Below are positions 35,499 to 44,366 of a DNA stretch of 64,000 bases, piece after piece. The notes under the pieces were generated by a model that was not told the DNA's origin, searched no databases, and saw only the letters and a list, made by a program, of their open reading frames with translations. The position numbers and the translations under genes were made by a program. Every line of letters starts with the position of its first letter. The stretch's first letter is position 1. The DNA is from Candidatus Melainabacteria bacterium. Its GTDB lineage: Bacteria > Cyanobacteriota > Vampirovibrionia > 2-02-FULL-35-15. The stretch spans positions 62,001 to 126,000 of the forward strand of contig JACPSL010000038.1 of NCBI GenBank assembly GCA_016193285.1, written 5' to 3'.

Positions 35499-35858
35499 TT
35501 AAACCTCTTTCCGTTTAATCTTTTCTAAAAGCTCTGTAATTTTTTGCCCACGCTCTAATGAATCATCTAACTTAAATATTAGCTCTGGTGCAAATCTTAT
35601 ACCAAGTCTTCTGCATATTTCACCTCTTAAAAACCCCCTGGCATTTTCAAGTGCTGCAAGCGTACCTACTTTTTGAGACTCTTCCCCATAGACACTAAAA
35701 TAAACCTTTACATTACGCAGGTCACCAGAAACTTCTACATCAGTAATTGAAATAATTCCACTTAATCTGTCATCTTTAATTTCATTCCTTTGAATAATTT
35801 CTGAAAGTTCTCTTTTAATTTGCTGACTAATACGACGAGGACGATTATATGATTTCAT
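35499..35858 (-). CDS. rbfA: 30S ribosome-binding factor A
   Basis: Assembly factor for the small ribosomal subunit, helping mature the 16S rRNA 5' end. The chosen ATG (35858) overlaps the infB stop as ATGA and starts [20 protein letters not shown]; a longer frame to 35909 lies inside infB. The KH-fold pattern VYFSVYGEE and the GRGFLRGEI-like segment (ARGFLRGEICRRLGIRFAPEL) are present. Length 119 aa is standard. Confidence 0.95.
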   Translation of the reverse strand: MKSYNRPRRISQQIKRELSEIIQRNEIKDDRLSGIISITDVEVSGDLRNVKVYFSVYGEESQKVGTLAALENARGFLRGEICRRLGIRFAPELIFKLDDSLERGQKITELLEKIKRKEV

Positions 35859-38314
35859 GACGCAAGCTCCTTGAGGCTTATTCTTTCTTTTTCTATAATG
35901 GTCCAGCATTCAATTAAATCACCTTCTTCAATTTCATTAAACTCTTGAAAAGAAATACCACATTCAAATCCTGCTTGAACTTCACGAGCATCATCCTTAA
36001 AGCGTTTTAAGCCGTCTATTTTACCTTGATATATTAATTTTCCGCCTCTTGTGACCTTTGCAATTTGATTTCTCTGAATCTTTCCCTCAGTTACATATGC
36101 ACCAGCAATTTTATTACCTTTGCCAAAAGTAAATATTTTTCGAACTTCTGCTACTCCAAGTTTAACTTCTTCTTTTTCAGGCTCAAGCAATCCTAGAACT
36201 GCTTTCTCTAAATCTTCTGTAATTTTATAAATAATATCGTAAATCCTAACATCTATACCTTGCTCACTTGCAATCTTTTGAGCATTTACATCAGCAACAA
36301 CATGAAACCCAATTACAATAGAGTTTGTGCTAGCTGCCAAATTAATATCATTCTCAGAAATGTTTCCACTTCCTACATGAACAGGTCTAACTAATACTTC
36401 ATTTGTTGAAAGTTTTATAATTTCTTTTGCAACAGCTTCAGCTGAACCCTGCACATCTGCCTTTATAATAATTTTCAACTCATGTACTTGACCTTCTTTT
36501 ACCTTAGATGAGAAATCAACTAGTCCATATGACCCATGTTTTTCTAGTTCTTTCAATTGATTTTGTTGTGCAATTTCTTTTGCTTCTTGGTAAGTTTTAC
36601 AGACCTGGAAAGTATCGCCAGCACGAGGTACATCTGATAAACCAATTACTTCAACTGGCATAGAAGGTGGTGCTTCTTCTACTTCTTTTCCATGATCATC
36701 AAACATTGCTCGAACACGCCCTGCAACTTTTCCTGCAACTAAACAATCTCCTTTTTTTAGAGTTCCATTCTGAATCAAAAGATGAGCTATTGAGCCTCTT
36801 TCTTTTGAAAGCTCAGCTTCAATTACTGCACCAACTGCAAGCCGGCCTGGATTTGCTCTAAGTTTGTACGAAAGTTCTGCATCAGCTACAAGAGTAATTT
36901 TTGTAAGTAAGTCATCTAAATCAATTCTTTTTTTCGCACTAATTCTTGAGCATACTGTTTTACCACCATAGTCTTCAATTAAAAGATCATGTTCTGCTAA
37001 CTGTCCAAGTACTCGATCTGGCTGAGCACCTTCTTTATCAATCTTATTTAATGCAATCACAATAGGTACGCCAGCTGCTTTAGCATGATCAATTGCCTCT
37101 ATGGTCTGTGGCATAACTCCGTCATCTGCAGCAACTACAAGAATTGCAATATCTGTAACTTGGGCTCCTCTTGCCCTCATCGCAGTAAAAGCCTCATGGC
37201 CAGGTGTGTCTAGAAAACTTATCTTACGTTTTTTGTTGTCATAATCTAATACTTCAACTTGATAAGCTCCAATATGTTGTGTAATCCCTCCTGCTTCTTG
37301 CTCAGTAATCTTAAATTTTGTTTTTCTTATAGCATCAAGCAAAGTAGTTTTACCATGATCAACATGCCCCATGATGGTTACTACTGGTGGTCTTGGTAAA
37401 AGATCTTCTTCAGCTTCAAGCGAAATATCTGGCTGTAAACTTATTTCTTCTTTAGCTTCTTCTTCAGTTATAACTTCATAGCCTAAAGATTTTGCACATT
37501 CTATTGCTAGCTCAAGCTCAATCGTTTGATTAACAGTTTTTATTATTCCACTTGAAAATAAATTTTTTACAACTTCTGTTTCTTGTAAGCATAATTTTTC
37601 TGCTAGCTCTTTAACTGACAATGCTGAAGTTAAAGTTACAATCAAAGGTTTAGATATAGTTGCAACAGTTTCAGTTTCTTTCTTTTCTTTCTCTTTTTGT
37701 TGATGTCCACCCCTTGTTCCGGATGGTCTTTTAGTTCTTCCCATCATAGAAGGCACCATGGTTGGTTTTGCTACACGGAAAGGTTGAACAGGTAAATTTG
37801 GTAACAATGGTTGTTCTTGTTTTTTAGGTTGGATACGTATTGTTTGTTCTTGTACTTGAGATACTTCTTGTTTTTGAATTATGTTTACACTTGTAGTTTG
37901 TGTCTCAGTTGCTTTTAATTCACTGACTGGTGCTTCTGTTGGTTTTTCTTCAGGTGGTGGAGGCGGCTTAATTCTTCTTACAATTTTTAATTGTTTTTTT
38001 ACTGGCACAGGTTCTGGTGGTGGAGCCTGACTTGCAGGCTTTTCTAGTTTTGATTTTTTTTGTTCCTTTAGTTCTTGAATCATTGCTGAAGGGTCTAACT
38101 TTAATCCGCTTTCCTGTAAAGCTAAAACTATTCTTTCTACTAGTTCCTCATCAACTGAGCTTGATGCACTTTTTACAGGATAGCCAAGCTGCTCACATAT
38201 AGAGATAATTTGTTTTGCTACATCAGATTGCTTTTGCTTGCGAACTTTTTCGTCAGATTCAGACTTAGTAATAATCCTAGTTAAATCATAAATACGAGGT
38301 TTAGTAGTTTTCAT
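35855..38314 (-). CDS. infB: Translation initiation factor IF-2
   Basis: GTPase that brings initiator tRNA to the ribosome. An N-terminal IF2 helical domain is followed by a low-complexity Pro/Lys/Glu region (to about residue 220), a second N-domain, then the G domain: GHVDHGKTT near 315-323, DTPGHEAFT and NKID. Domains II-IV follow to the end. Length 819 aa is typical. Starts 4 bases inside the ylxR 3' end. The N-terminal linker is AT-rich and repetitive. Confidence 0.97.
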   Translation of the reverse strand: MKTTKPRIYDLTRIITKSESDEKVRKQKQSDVAKQIISICEQLGYPVKSASSSVDEELVERIVLALQESGLKLDPSAMIQELKEQKKSKLEKPASQAPPPEPVPVKKQLKIVRRIKPPPPPEEKPTEAPVSELKATETQTTSVNIIQKQEVSQVQEQTIRIQPKKQEQPLLPNLPVQPFRVAKPTMVPSMMGRTKRPSGTRGGHQQKEKEKKETETVATISKPLIVTLTSALSVKELAEKLCLQETEVVKNLFSSGIIKTVNQTIELELAIECAKSLGYEVITEEEAKEEISLQPDISLEAEEDLLPRPPVVTIMGHVDHGKTTLLDAIRKTKFKITEQEAGGITQHIGAYQVEVLDYDNKKRKISFLDTPGHEAFTAMRARGAQVTDIAILVVAADDGVMPQTIEAIDHAKAAGVPIVIALNKIDKEGAQPDRVLGQLAEHDLLIEDYGGKTVCSRISAKKRIDLDDLLTKITLVADAELSYKLRANPGRLAVGAVIEAELSKERGSIAHLLIQNGTLKKGDCLVAGKVAGRVRAMFDDHGKEVEEAPPSMPVEVIGLSDVPRAGDTFQVCKTYQEAKEIAQQNQLKELEKHGSYGLVDFSSKVKEGQVHELKIIIKADVQGSAEAVAKEIIKLSTNEVLVRPVHVGSGNISENDINLAASTNSIVIGFHVVADVNAQKIASEQGIDVRIYDIIYKITEDLEKAVLGLLEPEKEEVKLGVAEVRKIFTFGKGNKIAGAYVTEGKIQRNQIAKVTRGGKLIYQGKIDGLKRFKDDAREVQAGFECGISFQEFNEIEEGDLIECWTIIEKERISLKELAS

Positions 38315-38628
38315 ACTGCCACCTCATTTCTTAGGTTTTGAGGTTGAGGGAAGTTTAAAAGCTGATTAATGATTGTTGATAACTTGGAAGCTGGGACTTT
38401 AAGCATTTTTTGAAGTTTTTTTTCTTTAATTGCTTTATTAACACAGTCTGAATTTTTACATAAATATATTGATCTGCCAAGTTGATATTTGTTTGGGTTT
38501 AAAATAATTTGTTCAAGGCCAGATCCCAAATCATGAATCTTAGTCAGACGAATAAGGTCACTCTGTGTACTTTGCTTGCGACAAGTAATGCATTGCCTAA
38601 TTAGATTTTTGTGATTCTGGTTCTTGAT
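38311..38628 (-). CDS. ylxR: YlxR-family RNA-binding protein, ATC start
   Basis: Small DUF448 protein found between nusA and infB in many bacteria. The family N-terminus RQCITCRKQSTQSDLIRL, with paired Cys, is in frame upstream of the first conventional start (a TTG at 38529). The frame back to the previous stop lacks ATG, GTG or TTG. An ATC at 38628 lies behind AAGGAG with a 7-base spacer, an ideal ribosome-binding site, giving 105 aa. An ATT at 38601 directly before RQC is the other option. The GRSIYLCKNSDC block is typical. It overlaps nusA by 32 bases. Confidence 0.88.
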   Translation of the reverse strand: MKNQNHKNLIRQCITCRKQSTQSDLIRLTKIHDLGSGLEQIILNPNKYQLGRSIYLCKNSDCVNKAIKEKKLQKMLKVPASKLSTIINQLLNFPQPQNLRNEVAV

Positions 38629-39817
38629 CTTTGGTCTCCTTGGGTTCTTGTGTTATTACTTCTTCAGTTACTTCTTTTTTATCTTTATCTTTTTGGTCTA
38701 AAACAACAGTGGTCTTTGCTCCAACACCAAATGGCTGGCCTTGGATTTGAGTTTCACTTCTTATGTCAATTTTCCATTCAGTTAGCTTAGCTGCTAACCT
38801 GACATTTTGTCCGTTTTTCCCAATAGCTAGACTTAATTGATCATCAGGTACAATTACTTCTGCACGTCTTCCAGTAGGGTCATCGTACAAAGCAACAGTT
38901 ACAATTCTTGCTGGACTTAAAGAATTAGAAATAAAGTCAATAGGATCCTGAGACCATCTGATGACATCAATTTTTTCATTTCTTAGTTCTGTTACAACAT
39001 TTTGAATTCTTGCACCCCTGCTGCCAATACAAGCACCAACAGGATCAATGTCAGCATCGTTTGAATGAACTGCAATTTTAGTTCTGTATCCTGCTTCTCT
39101 AGCAATTGCTTTGATCTCAACTGTTCCATCATCTATTTCAGGTACTTCAAGTTCAAACAACTCTTTAACTAACTCTTCATGAGTATGAGAAACAATAACA
39201 GTAGGGACTCTACCTGATTCTCTTAATTCCTTTACATAAACCCTTATTCTTGAACCTACTTTATAAGTCTCACCAGGCAACTGTTCTCTCGGGGGTATAT
39301 GACCTTCAAACCGTCCAAGGTCAACAACAACGTTTGGTTTTCCGTTGTTTAAAATTTCAATTCTCTTGATTTGGCCTGTCATCATTGTTCCTTGACGACC
39401 AACAAATTCTTGTTTTACTAAATCTTTTTCAGCTTCTCTTAAACGTTGAGTCATTATTTGCTTTGCAGCTTGAGCAGCTATTCTTCCATATTCAGCAAAA
39501 TCATCCGGAGTAACATCAATCTCAAGTATTTCATCAAGTACTACATCAGGCAAAAGTTCTTTAGCTTCAGCTATTGCAATTTCACGACACTCATTTGTAA
39601 CTGTTTCAACAATTGTCTTTGGTGCAAATATACCAATCTCGCCAGTTACTTCATCAAACTGGATGTGAACACCATCAATATTGTGATCCGGGACTTTCTT
39701 TTTATATGCAGCAAGAATTGAATCACAAATAGCATTAATGAAAACCTGCTTTGGAATATTCCTTTCACTTTCCAATTGTTCTGCTGCCTCTATTAACTGA
39801 ACTCCAATCTTATACAC
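38597..39817 (-). CDS. nusA: Transcription termination/antitermination factor NusA
   Basis: RNA-polymerase-binding factor with an N-terminal domain (1-125), an S1 domain (about 135-200) and two KH domains; GACIGSRGARIQNV and IGKNGQNVRLAAKLT are the KH GxxG loops. The acidic, Lys-rich C-terminal tail lacks the AR repeats of enterobacteria. The start is a GTG at 39817 with AGGAGG seven bases before it. Length 406 aa. rimP, which normally precedes nusA, is absent here, and ylxQ is missing downstream. Confidence 0.96.
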   Translation of the reverse strand: MYKIGVQLIEAAEQLESERNIPKQVFINAICDSILAAYKKKVPDHNIDGVHIQFDEVTGEIGIFAPKTIVETVTNECREIAIAEAKELLPDVVLDEILEIDVTPDDFAEYGRIAAQAAKQIMTQRLREAEKDLVKQEFVGRQGTMMTGQIKRIEILNNGKPNVVVDLGRFEGHIPPREQLPGETYKVGSRIRVYVKELRESGRVPTVIVSHTHEELVKELFELEVPEIDDGTVEIKAIAREAGYRTKIAVHSNDADIDPVGACIGSRGARIQNVVTELRNEKIDVIRWSQDPIDFISNSLSPARIVTVALYDDPTGRRAEVIVPDDQLSLAIGKNGQNVRLAAKLTEWKIDIRSETQIQGQPFGVGAKTTVVLDQKDKDKKEVTEEVITQEPKETKDQEPESQKSN

Positions 39818-39854
39818 GGTGTAACCTCCTAGTGTTTCATTGTTCTTTATCTAC

Positions 39855-39885
39855 AAAAAAAGCTGGAAGTTTTTAAAACCCCAGC
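39855..39885 (-). terminator. Intrinsic terminator / possible nusA attenuator
   Basis: On the minus strand, a hairpin with GCTGG pairing CCAGC (two wobble pairs inside, A/T-rich loop) is followed directly by seven T. It lies about 40 bases before the nusA start. It may end secE-nusG transcription or act as a NusA-responsive attenuator; the sequence alone does not decide. Confidence 0.7.
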
Positions 39886-39932
39886 CTGACTTGGCTTCCT
39901 GTTTTACGGATACATTGTACCACGGCAAACCT

Positions 39933-40133
39933 CTACCAAAGCAATCCAATGATAACCTTTAGTGCAAATCTTGTATTTTGAAGAAATGTGTAACTCTCTC
40001 TCCTTTTTTGTTTAAAAATTATTTCTAGTCTTTTTAAATTTTGGTAAAAACCATAAGCATTAAGTAAAAAATAAAAAGATATAGTAATTAGAATCCAGAG
40101 ATATATAAGTAAAATAACTTTGCAAAGTAACAT
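39933..40133 (-). CDS. Possible small membrane protein, 66 aa
   Basis: Begins 7 bases after nusG on the same strand. One long N-terminal hydrophobic helix (residues about 5-28) is followed by a basic helix. No family recognised and no strong ribosome-binding site, so it may be a chance open frame in AT-rich DNA. Confidence 0.3.
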   Translation of the reverse strand: MLLCKVILLIYLWILITISFYFLLNAYGFYQNLKRLEIIFKQKRRESYTFLQNTRFALKVIIGLLW

Positions 40134-40140
40134 AGCTTGT

Positions 40141-40707
40141 TTATAATTTTGCTATTTGATCAAAAGATAATTCAACTGGTGTTGATCTTCCAAAAATACT
40201 TACCAATGCTTTAACTGTTTCTCTTTCTTCATTAATTTCAGTTATCTCACCAATAAAATCCTCAAACGGCCCTGACTGGATTTTTACTGATTCACCAACA
40301 ATAACATCAATAATCTTTTTGCCTTCTTTTGTCTTTGTAAACACTTGGCTCTTTCTTAGAATTCTTCTTACCTCTGATGGTGGGACAGCAAGTGGTTGTT
40401 TATTTGCACCAATAAATCTTGTTACACCTGGAGTATCTTTAATTATTCTCCAGGTACTATCATCCATAATCATTTCAATTAATACATACCCCGGGAATTC
40501 ACGTTCTTTTTTCTGGACTCTTTTACCATCATGAATCTTAGTAACATCTTTTTCAGGTACTATTACATTAAAAATCTTGTCATCAGCACTTAGAGTCTTT
40601 ATTCGTTTCTCAATATGTTCTTTTACCTTGTTCTCATGGCCTGAGGCAGTTTGAACAACATACCAATTTCTTGTTTGTGGTTTTCGTGCTTGTTTTGACT
40701 TTAGCAT
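40141..40707 (-). CDS. nusG: Transcription termination/antitermination factor NusG
   Basis: Binds RNA polymerase to aid processivity and couple transcription to translation or Rho. The NGN domain starts RNWYVVQTASGHENKV at residues 13-28 and includes FPGYVLIEM. The C-terminal KOW domain shows VKIQSGPFEDFIGEI. Length 188 aa. It follows secE by 14 bases as usual, but no ribosomal protein operon (rplK) follows. Instead the strand leads to nusA. Confidence 0.96.
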   Translation of the reverse strand: MLKSKQARKPQTRNWYVVQTASGHENKVKEHIEKRIKTLSADDKIFNVIVPEKDVTKIHDGKRVQKKEREFPGYVLIEMIMDDSTWRIIKDTPGVTRFIGANKQPLAVPPSEVRRILRKSQVFTKTKEGKKIIDVIVGESVKIQSGPFEDFIGEITEINEERETVKALVSIFGRSTPVELSFDQIAKL

Positions 40708-40721
40708 AAATTTTCTTGCCT

Positions 40722-40973
40722 TTAAAAAAGTCTACCAGTAAAAAAGTCAGCAACTAACTTAAAAACCTTATCCATAGCAAAAATAATACCAGTAATTATA
40801 GCTACTAGCAGCATTACAGAGAAAAACTCTGTAGTAGTTTGTTCTCTTGAAGGCCAGGTTATTTTTAAAAACTCACTTTTAACCTCAGACAAAAACTGCT
40901 TAAGGTTAAAAGGTTTAGTCTCTATCTCGACCTTTCCATTATCAGTCTCTTTCTCACTCATTGCTATTGCCAT
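40722..40973 (-). CDS. secE: Preprotein translocase subunit SecE
   Basis: Small essential subunit of the SecYEG channel. The amphipathic segment EVKSEFLKITWPSREQT precedes one transmembrane helix (about residues 50-72), the standard arrangement of single-helix SecE. Length 83 aa. The ATG at 40973 has AGAGGT 11 bases upstream; a second ATG follows at codon 5. First gene of the secE-nusG unit; divergent from tRNA-Trp. Confidence 0.93.
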   Translation of the reverse strand: MAIAMSEKETDNGKVEIETKPFNLKQFLSEVKSEFLKITWPSREQTTTEFFSVMLLVAIITGIIFAMDKVFKLVADFFTGRLF

Positions 40974-41103
40974 AATTGGTTTTTACCTCTTGTATATTGT
41001 ACATTACAGTGTAAATATTAAATTGGTAAAGTATAATTTTCTAGTGCAGTACTACTATGCTCTTTTTGATCTTCTGATTTCTGCTCCTCTGATTCTCTGG
41101 AAT

Positions 41104-41176
41104 GCGCCCTTAGTTCAGTTGGTAGAACGCAGGTCTCCAAAACCTGATGTCGTAGGTTCGAGTCCTACAGGGCGCG
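41104..41176 (+). tRNA. trnW: tRNA-Trp (CCA)
   Basis: Complete cloverleaf: acceptor GCGCCCT/AGGGCGC (41104-41110, 41169-41175), D arm GTTC/GAAC, anticodon arm CAGGT/ACCTG with anticodon CCA at 41137-41139, T arm GTAGG/CCTAC with TTCGAGT, and discriminator G. No encoded 3' CCA. tRNA-Trp beside secE-nusG is a widespread arrangement, though here it is divergent. Confidence 0.96.
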
Positions 41177-41187
41177 AGTAAAAGAAT

Positions 41188-41226
41188 AACGCTCAAGATT
41201 TTCTAAAGACGAAAATCTTGAGCGTT
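41188..41226. repeat. Long hairpin between tRNA-Trp and its partial copy
   Basis: A 15-bp perfect stem, AACGCTCAAGATTTT and its complement, around a 9-base loop. No T run follows on the + strand, so it is not a classic terminator. Confidence 0.75.
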
Positions 41227-41303
41227 GTGACAAGAGGCAAACTGGAAGTCTGTGGAAGTGCAAAAGCCGAGTCTCGAGGCTGGAGCACGATTATAAAAAA
41301 GAA

Positions 41304-41353
41304 GCAGGTCTCCAAAACCTGATGTCGTAGGTTCGAGCCCTACAGGGCGCGAG
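41304..41353 (+). repeat. Duplicated 3' part of tRNA-Trp (attachment-site-like)
   Basis: 50 bases identical, with one mismatch (T to C in the T loop side), to 41129-41178, covering the anticodon arm, variable loop, T arm, acceptor 3' strand and two flanking bases. The 5' half of the tRNA is missing, so it cannot be a working tRNA. This is the shape of an att site left by an integrase that targets a tRNA gene. Confidence 0.85.
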
Positions 41354-41377
41354 GGTTAAACTGGGAGGATAAATAAC

Positions 41378-41554
41378 ATGTCAAAAAAAGTTACAGGTCC
41401 TGTTTTCAAAATAGAAGACGATCTTTATGGGATGACTAAAAAACAGATAGCTGAAGAGGTAAGGATTATGAGAGAGAGAGCTGAAAGAGTAAGGCAAAGA
41501 CTAGATCAAAATGTTTCGTTTGTATTGAAAAAAAAAGATGATATGACAAAGTAA
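41378..41554 (+). CDS. Small basic/helical protein, 58 aa
   Basis: An ATG at 41378 behind GGGAGGA (41363-41369) opens a 58-codon frame, beginning MSKKVTGPVFKIEDD and ending KKKDDMTK. The middle is a charged helix (EEVRIMRERAERVRQRL). Unknown function. It begins 24 bases after the partial tRNA copy, so it may be a leftover of an integrated element or a free-standing small protein. The good ribosome-binding site and amino-acid composition support real coding. Confidence 0.5.
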   Translation: MSKKVTGPVFKIEDDLYGMTKKQIAEEVRIMRERAERVRQRLDQNVSFVLKKKDDMTK

Positions 41555-41717
41555 GTCATACGGCAGGAGTCAATTTTGGAATGTGAATATAGCCGTCAAA
41601 GTTCATTATTTCAGTTCTAACGTCCATTACGAGGGCGTGAATTAGTGGACAGAAATCAGTGGTCAGAGGAACAGATGTTTTGTATTCAAAGTAGAAATAG
41701 TGTTGATTTAAGTAGCC

Positions 41718-42401
41718 ATGGATAAAAATAAAATTAGATTAATGCTTGTCGAGGATCATGTTCTAACAAGAATTGGTCTTAAGGTTTCACTTGAAAAATA
41801 TCCAAACCTTGATGTTGTTGCAGAAACTGCAAATGGAAGAGAAGCAATTGAACTGGCAAAGGAAAAAATTCCTGACTTGATTATTATGGACATTGGTCTA
41901 GTGGAACTTGATGGTATTGAAGCTACTAAAAGAATCAAAGAAGCAAACCCAAATATAAAAGTAATCATGTTAACAAGTCATGAATCTAAAAGAGAAGTAT
42001 TAGCAAGCTTAGCTAGCGGAGCCGATGGTTATTGTTTAAAGGATACCTCACCTGAGCAATTAATTACAGCAATAGAGTCAGTGTATGAAGGAAATGCATG
42101 GCTTTCAAGCCAGGTTGCTGAGAAGGTTTTAAGAAATATTTATGGGAAAGATATAAGTCAAATCGAACAAATAGCAAAGTCTTCTGTTGTAAATATCCCG
42201 ACAGGTCCTTTGTCGGATCGAGAATTTGAAGTTTTAAAGCTTATTGTAGATGGTAAAAGTAACCAAGAAATTGCTGACAAGCTTTTTATAACCTTAGCTA
42301 CTGTAAAAACACATGTACGTAGTATTTTAAATAAACTAAGTGTTGATGACAGAACACAAGCAGCAGTAAAAGCAATGAGAGAAGGTCTGGTTAGTTTTTG
42401 A
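41718..42401 (+). CDS. NarL/FixJ-type response regulator
   Basis: Two-domain transcription regulator. The receiver domain (residues 4-122) has the phosphoacceptor D58 (LIIMDIG), acidic E12/D13 and a conserved Lys in CLKDTSP. The C-terminal LuxR-type helix-turn-helix has LSDREFEVLKLIVDGKSNQEI and TVKTHVRSILNKL (about 160-215). Length 227 aa. The cognate kinase may be the PAS kinase at 43124. Preceded by 163 bases without a recognised gene. Confidence 0.93.
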   Translation: MDKNKIRLMLVEDHVLTRIGLKVSLEKYPNLDVVAETANGREAIELAKEKIPDLIIMDIGLVELDGIEATKRIKEANPNIKVIMLTSHESKREVLASLASGADGYCLKDTSPEQLITAIESVYEGNAWLSSQVAEKVLRNIYGKDISQIEQIAKSSVVNIPTGPLSDREFEVLKLIVDGKSNQEIADKLFITLATVKTHVRSILNKLSVDDRTQAAVKAMREGLVSF

Positions 42402-42408
42402 AGTTTAG

Positions 42409-42813
42409 TTATTTAAATTGATAAAAATCACTTGGTAGAGTTGAGACATCATAAAGAGTTTTTAGTAAGTCAGTCTCAGTTATTAAACCTATAAGCTTTC
42501 TGTCATTATCTACAACTGGTAAGCAGCCAAATTTGTTGATCAGCATTATTTCTATTGCACCTTTAAGTGGTGTTTCTGGTCCAACAGCTGTGACTTGTTT
42601 TACCATTGCATCTTTTACTAAGATCATATCTGAGTTACCACTTAATGAATCAATTATTTCTCTGTAAGTTACAAGTCCAACTAGTTTTTTATTTTTATCA
42701 ATGACTGGAAGATTTCTTATTTTTTGTTGTCTCATAAATTTTGAAGCATTAAAAATTGTTTCATCTTCAGAAAGCACTCTTGGATCCTGATTCATTATGT
42801 CTTTGACTCTCAT
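42409..42813 (-). CDS. Two-CBS-domain protein
   Basis: 134-aa protein made of two CBS domains (residues about 7-62 and 70-127): VKDIMNQDPRVLSEDETI, then VKDAMVKQVTAVGPETPLK. Such pairs bind adenine nucleotides and act as energy or ligand sensors. No effector domain is attached. It lies tail-to-tail with the response regulator, 7 bases apart, inside a signalling gene cluster. Confidence 0.9.
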   Translation of the reverse strand: MRVKDIMNQDPRVLSEDETIFNASKFMRQQKIRNLPVIDKNKKLVGLVTYREIIDSLSGNSDMILVKDAMVKQVTAVGPETPLKGAIEIMLINKFGCLPVVDNDRKLIGLITETDLLKTLYDVSTLPSDFYQFK

Positions 42814-42863
42814 AAGTTAAGGATATCGCAGCTAAACCTAATTGTTAATGGTTAAAACAATCA

Positions 42864-43109
42864 ATGAAGATAAAACCTGTGTATATGGGTATAACACTAA
42901 GAGCAAGTTACAAAAATATAAATGAGGTGGAAACGATTTTAAAACATATTGATGAATCTATTTTTGTAGATACACCACAAGTATTTAATATAATCATAGA
43001 CTTAAAGAAAAGTATCAATAGCTTATTTGACAAAGAGCCATTCATTCCCAAAGAAGATTTTGAGAATTATAATTATACTTGGCCGCCAAAAAAGAAATCA
43101 AATCCTTAG
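42864..43109 (+). CDS. Small protein of 81 aa before a histidine kinase
   Basis: Not recognised. Soluble, with mixed helices and a Pro/Lys-rich tail (WPPKKKSNP). It ends 14 bases before the PAS kinase on the same strand and has an ordinary amino-acid composition, so co-expression is likely. It could be a small regulator or adaptor of the kinase, but nothing in the sequence proves this. Confidence 0.5.
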   Translation: MKIKPVYMGITLRASYKNINEVETILKHIDESIFVDTPQVFNIIIDLKKSINSLFDKEPFIPKEDFENYNYTWPPKKKSNP

Positions 43110-43123
43110 GTAGGTAGATAAAA

Positions 43124-44230
43124 ATGGAGAATTTAACAGACGAAAAACGTCTTCGTCTTCTTATAGAAGCTCAGCCAATTTCAATGATAATGACTGATAT
43201 AACAGGTAAGATTACTTTTATAAACAAACGAACAGAAACATTGTTTGGCTATACTCAAGATGAATTGATAGATCAAAATATTGAGATGTTAGTACCTAAA
43301 CGTTTTCGCAAGACACACTCTGAATATACTGTTTCTTTCTTTAAGGAACCACAAGCAAGACCAATGGGAGCTGGAAGAGATTTAGTTGGCATTCATAAAG
43401 ATGGCAGAGAAATCTTAATAGAAATAGGACTTACTCCAATAAAGACTGAGGAAGGACAATTTGTACTAGCATCAATCATTGATATTACTGAACGAAAACA
43501 TTTAGAAGAGTTACTGAAACAAAAAACCATAGAATTAGAACGTTCAAATAAAGAACTAGAACATTTTGCATTTGTTGCTTCCCATGACCTACAAGAGCCG
43601 CTACGACAAATAATTTCGTTTAGTGATTTATTAAACAAGAAATATCACAATGTAATAGACGAAAAAGCAGATACGTACCTGCACTATATGCATGATAGTG
43701 CACTTAGAATGAGGATGCTTATTAAAGATATACTTGAATTATCGCGAGTAACTACTAAAGCACTTCCTTTTAAACCAGTTAATTTAGAAACAGTAGTACA
43801 TCAAGTAATAAATGACCTTGAAGTAAAAATTAAAGAAAAACATGGCAAGGTAGAAATTAGTAATTTACCAACTATCAATGCTGAAGAAAATCAAATGAGA
43901 CAGCTTTTTCAAAACTTAATATCAAACTCATTAAAGTTTTCTAAAAAAAATATTTCACCTCACATAATAATAGAAAGTAAAAACATAAGTAATGGAAAAA
44001 TAGAAATTAAAGTACAGGATAATGGAATTGGTTTTGACAAAAAAGATACAGAAAGAATATTCCAGCTTTTTCAAAGATTACATACAAATGAAGAATATGA
44101 AGGAACAGGAGTAGGGCTTGCCATATGTAAAAAAATTATGGAGTATCATAATGGCAAAATTACTGCTTGTAGTCAAGTTGGTAAAGGGACAACTTTTATA
44201 CTTAGTTTTCCCTCATCTACAATTTTTTAA
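43124..44230 (+). CDS. PAS-domain sensor histidine kinase
   Basis: A cytosolic kinase without membrane segments. The PAS domain with its PAC motif spans residues 8-125 (LFGYTQDEL, DITERK). A coiled linker follows. HisKA has the phosphoacceptor H154 in FVASHDLQEPLRQ, a phytochrome-type or bacteriophytochrome-like variant. HATPase_c has N-box NLISNSLKFS, G1 DNGIGFD and G2 GTGVGLAICKKI. Length 368 aa. Partners may be the receiver at 44367 or the NarL-type regulator at 41718. Confidence 0.93.
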   Translation: MENLTDEKRLRLLIEAQPISMIMTDITGKITFINKRTETLFGYTQDELIDQNIEMLVPKRFRKTHSEYTVSFFKEPQARPMGAGRDLVGIHKDGREILIEIGLTPIKTEEGQFVLASIIDITERKHLEELLKQKTIELERSNKELEHFAFVASHDLQEPLRQIISFSDLLNKKYHNVIDEKADTYLHYMHDSALRMRMLIKDILELSRVTTKALPFKPVNLETVVHQVINDLEVKIKEKHGKVEISNLPTINAEENQMRQLFQNLISNSLKFSKKNISPHIIIESKNISNGKIEIKVQDNGIGFDKKDTERIFQLFQRLHTNEEYEGTGVGLAICKKIMEYHNGKITACSQVGKGTTFILSFPSSTIF

Positions 44231-44366
44231 ACAAATAAGTATAAAATAACTAAACTATAAAGATGATTTTTTTAACCTAACTTAATGTAATAAAGCATAA
44301 ACATTGTTTAAGTATAAAATGTTTATATTCGTGTAAATAGGGTAAGAAGTAAAGGGGATTTTTATT

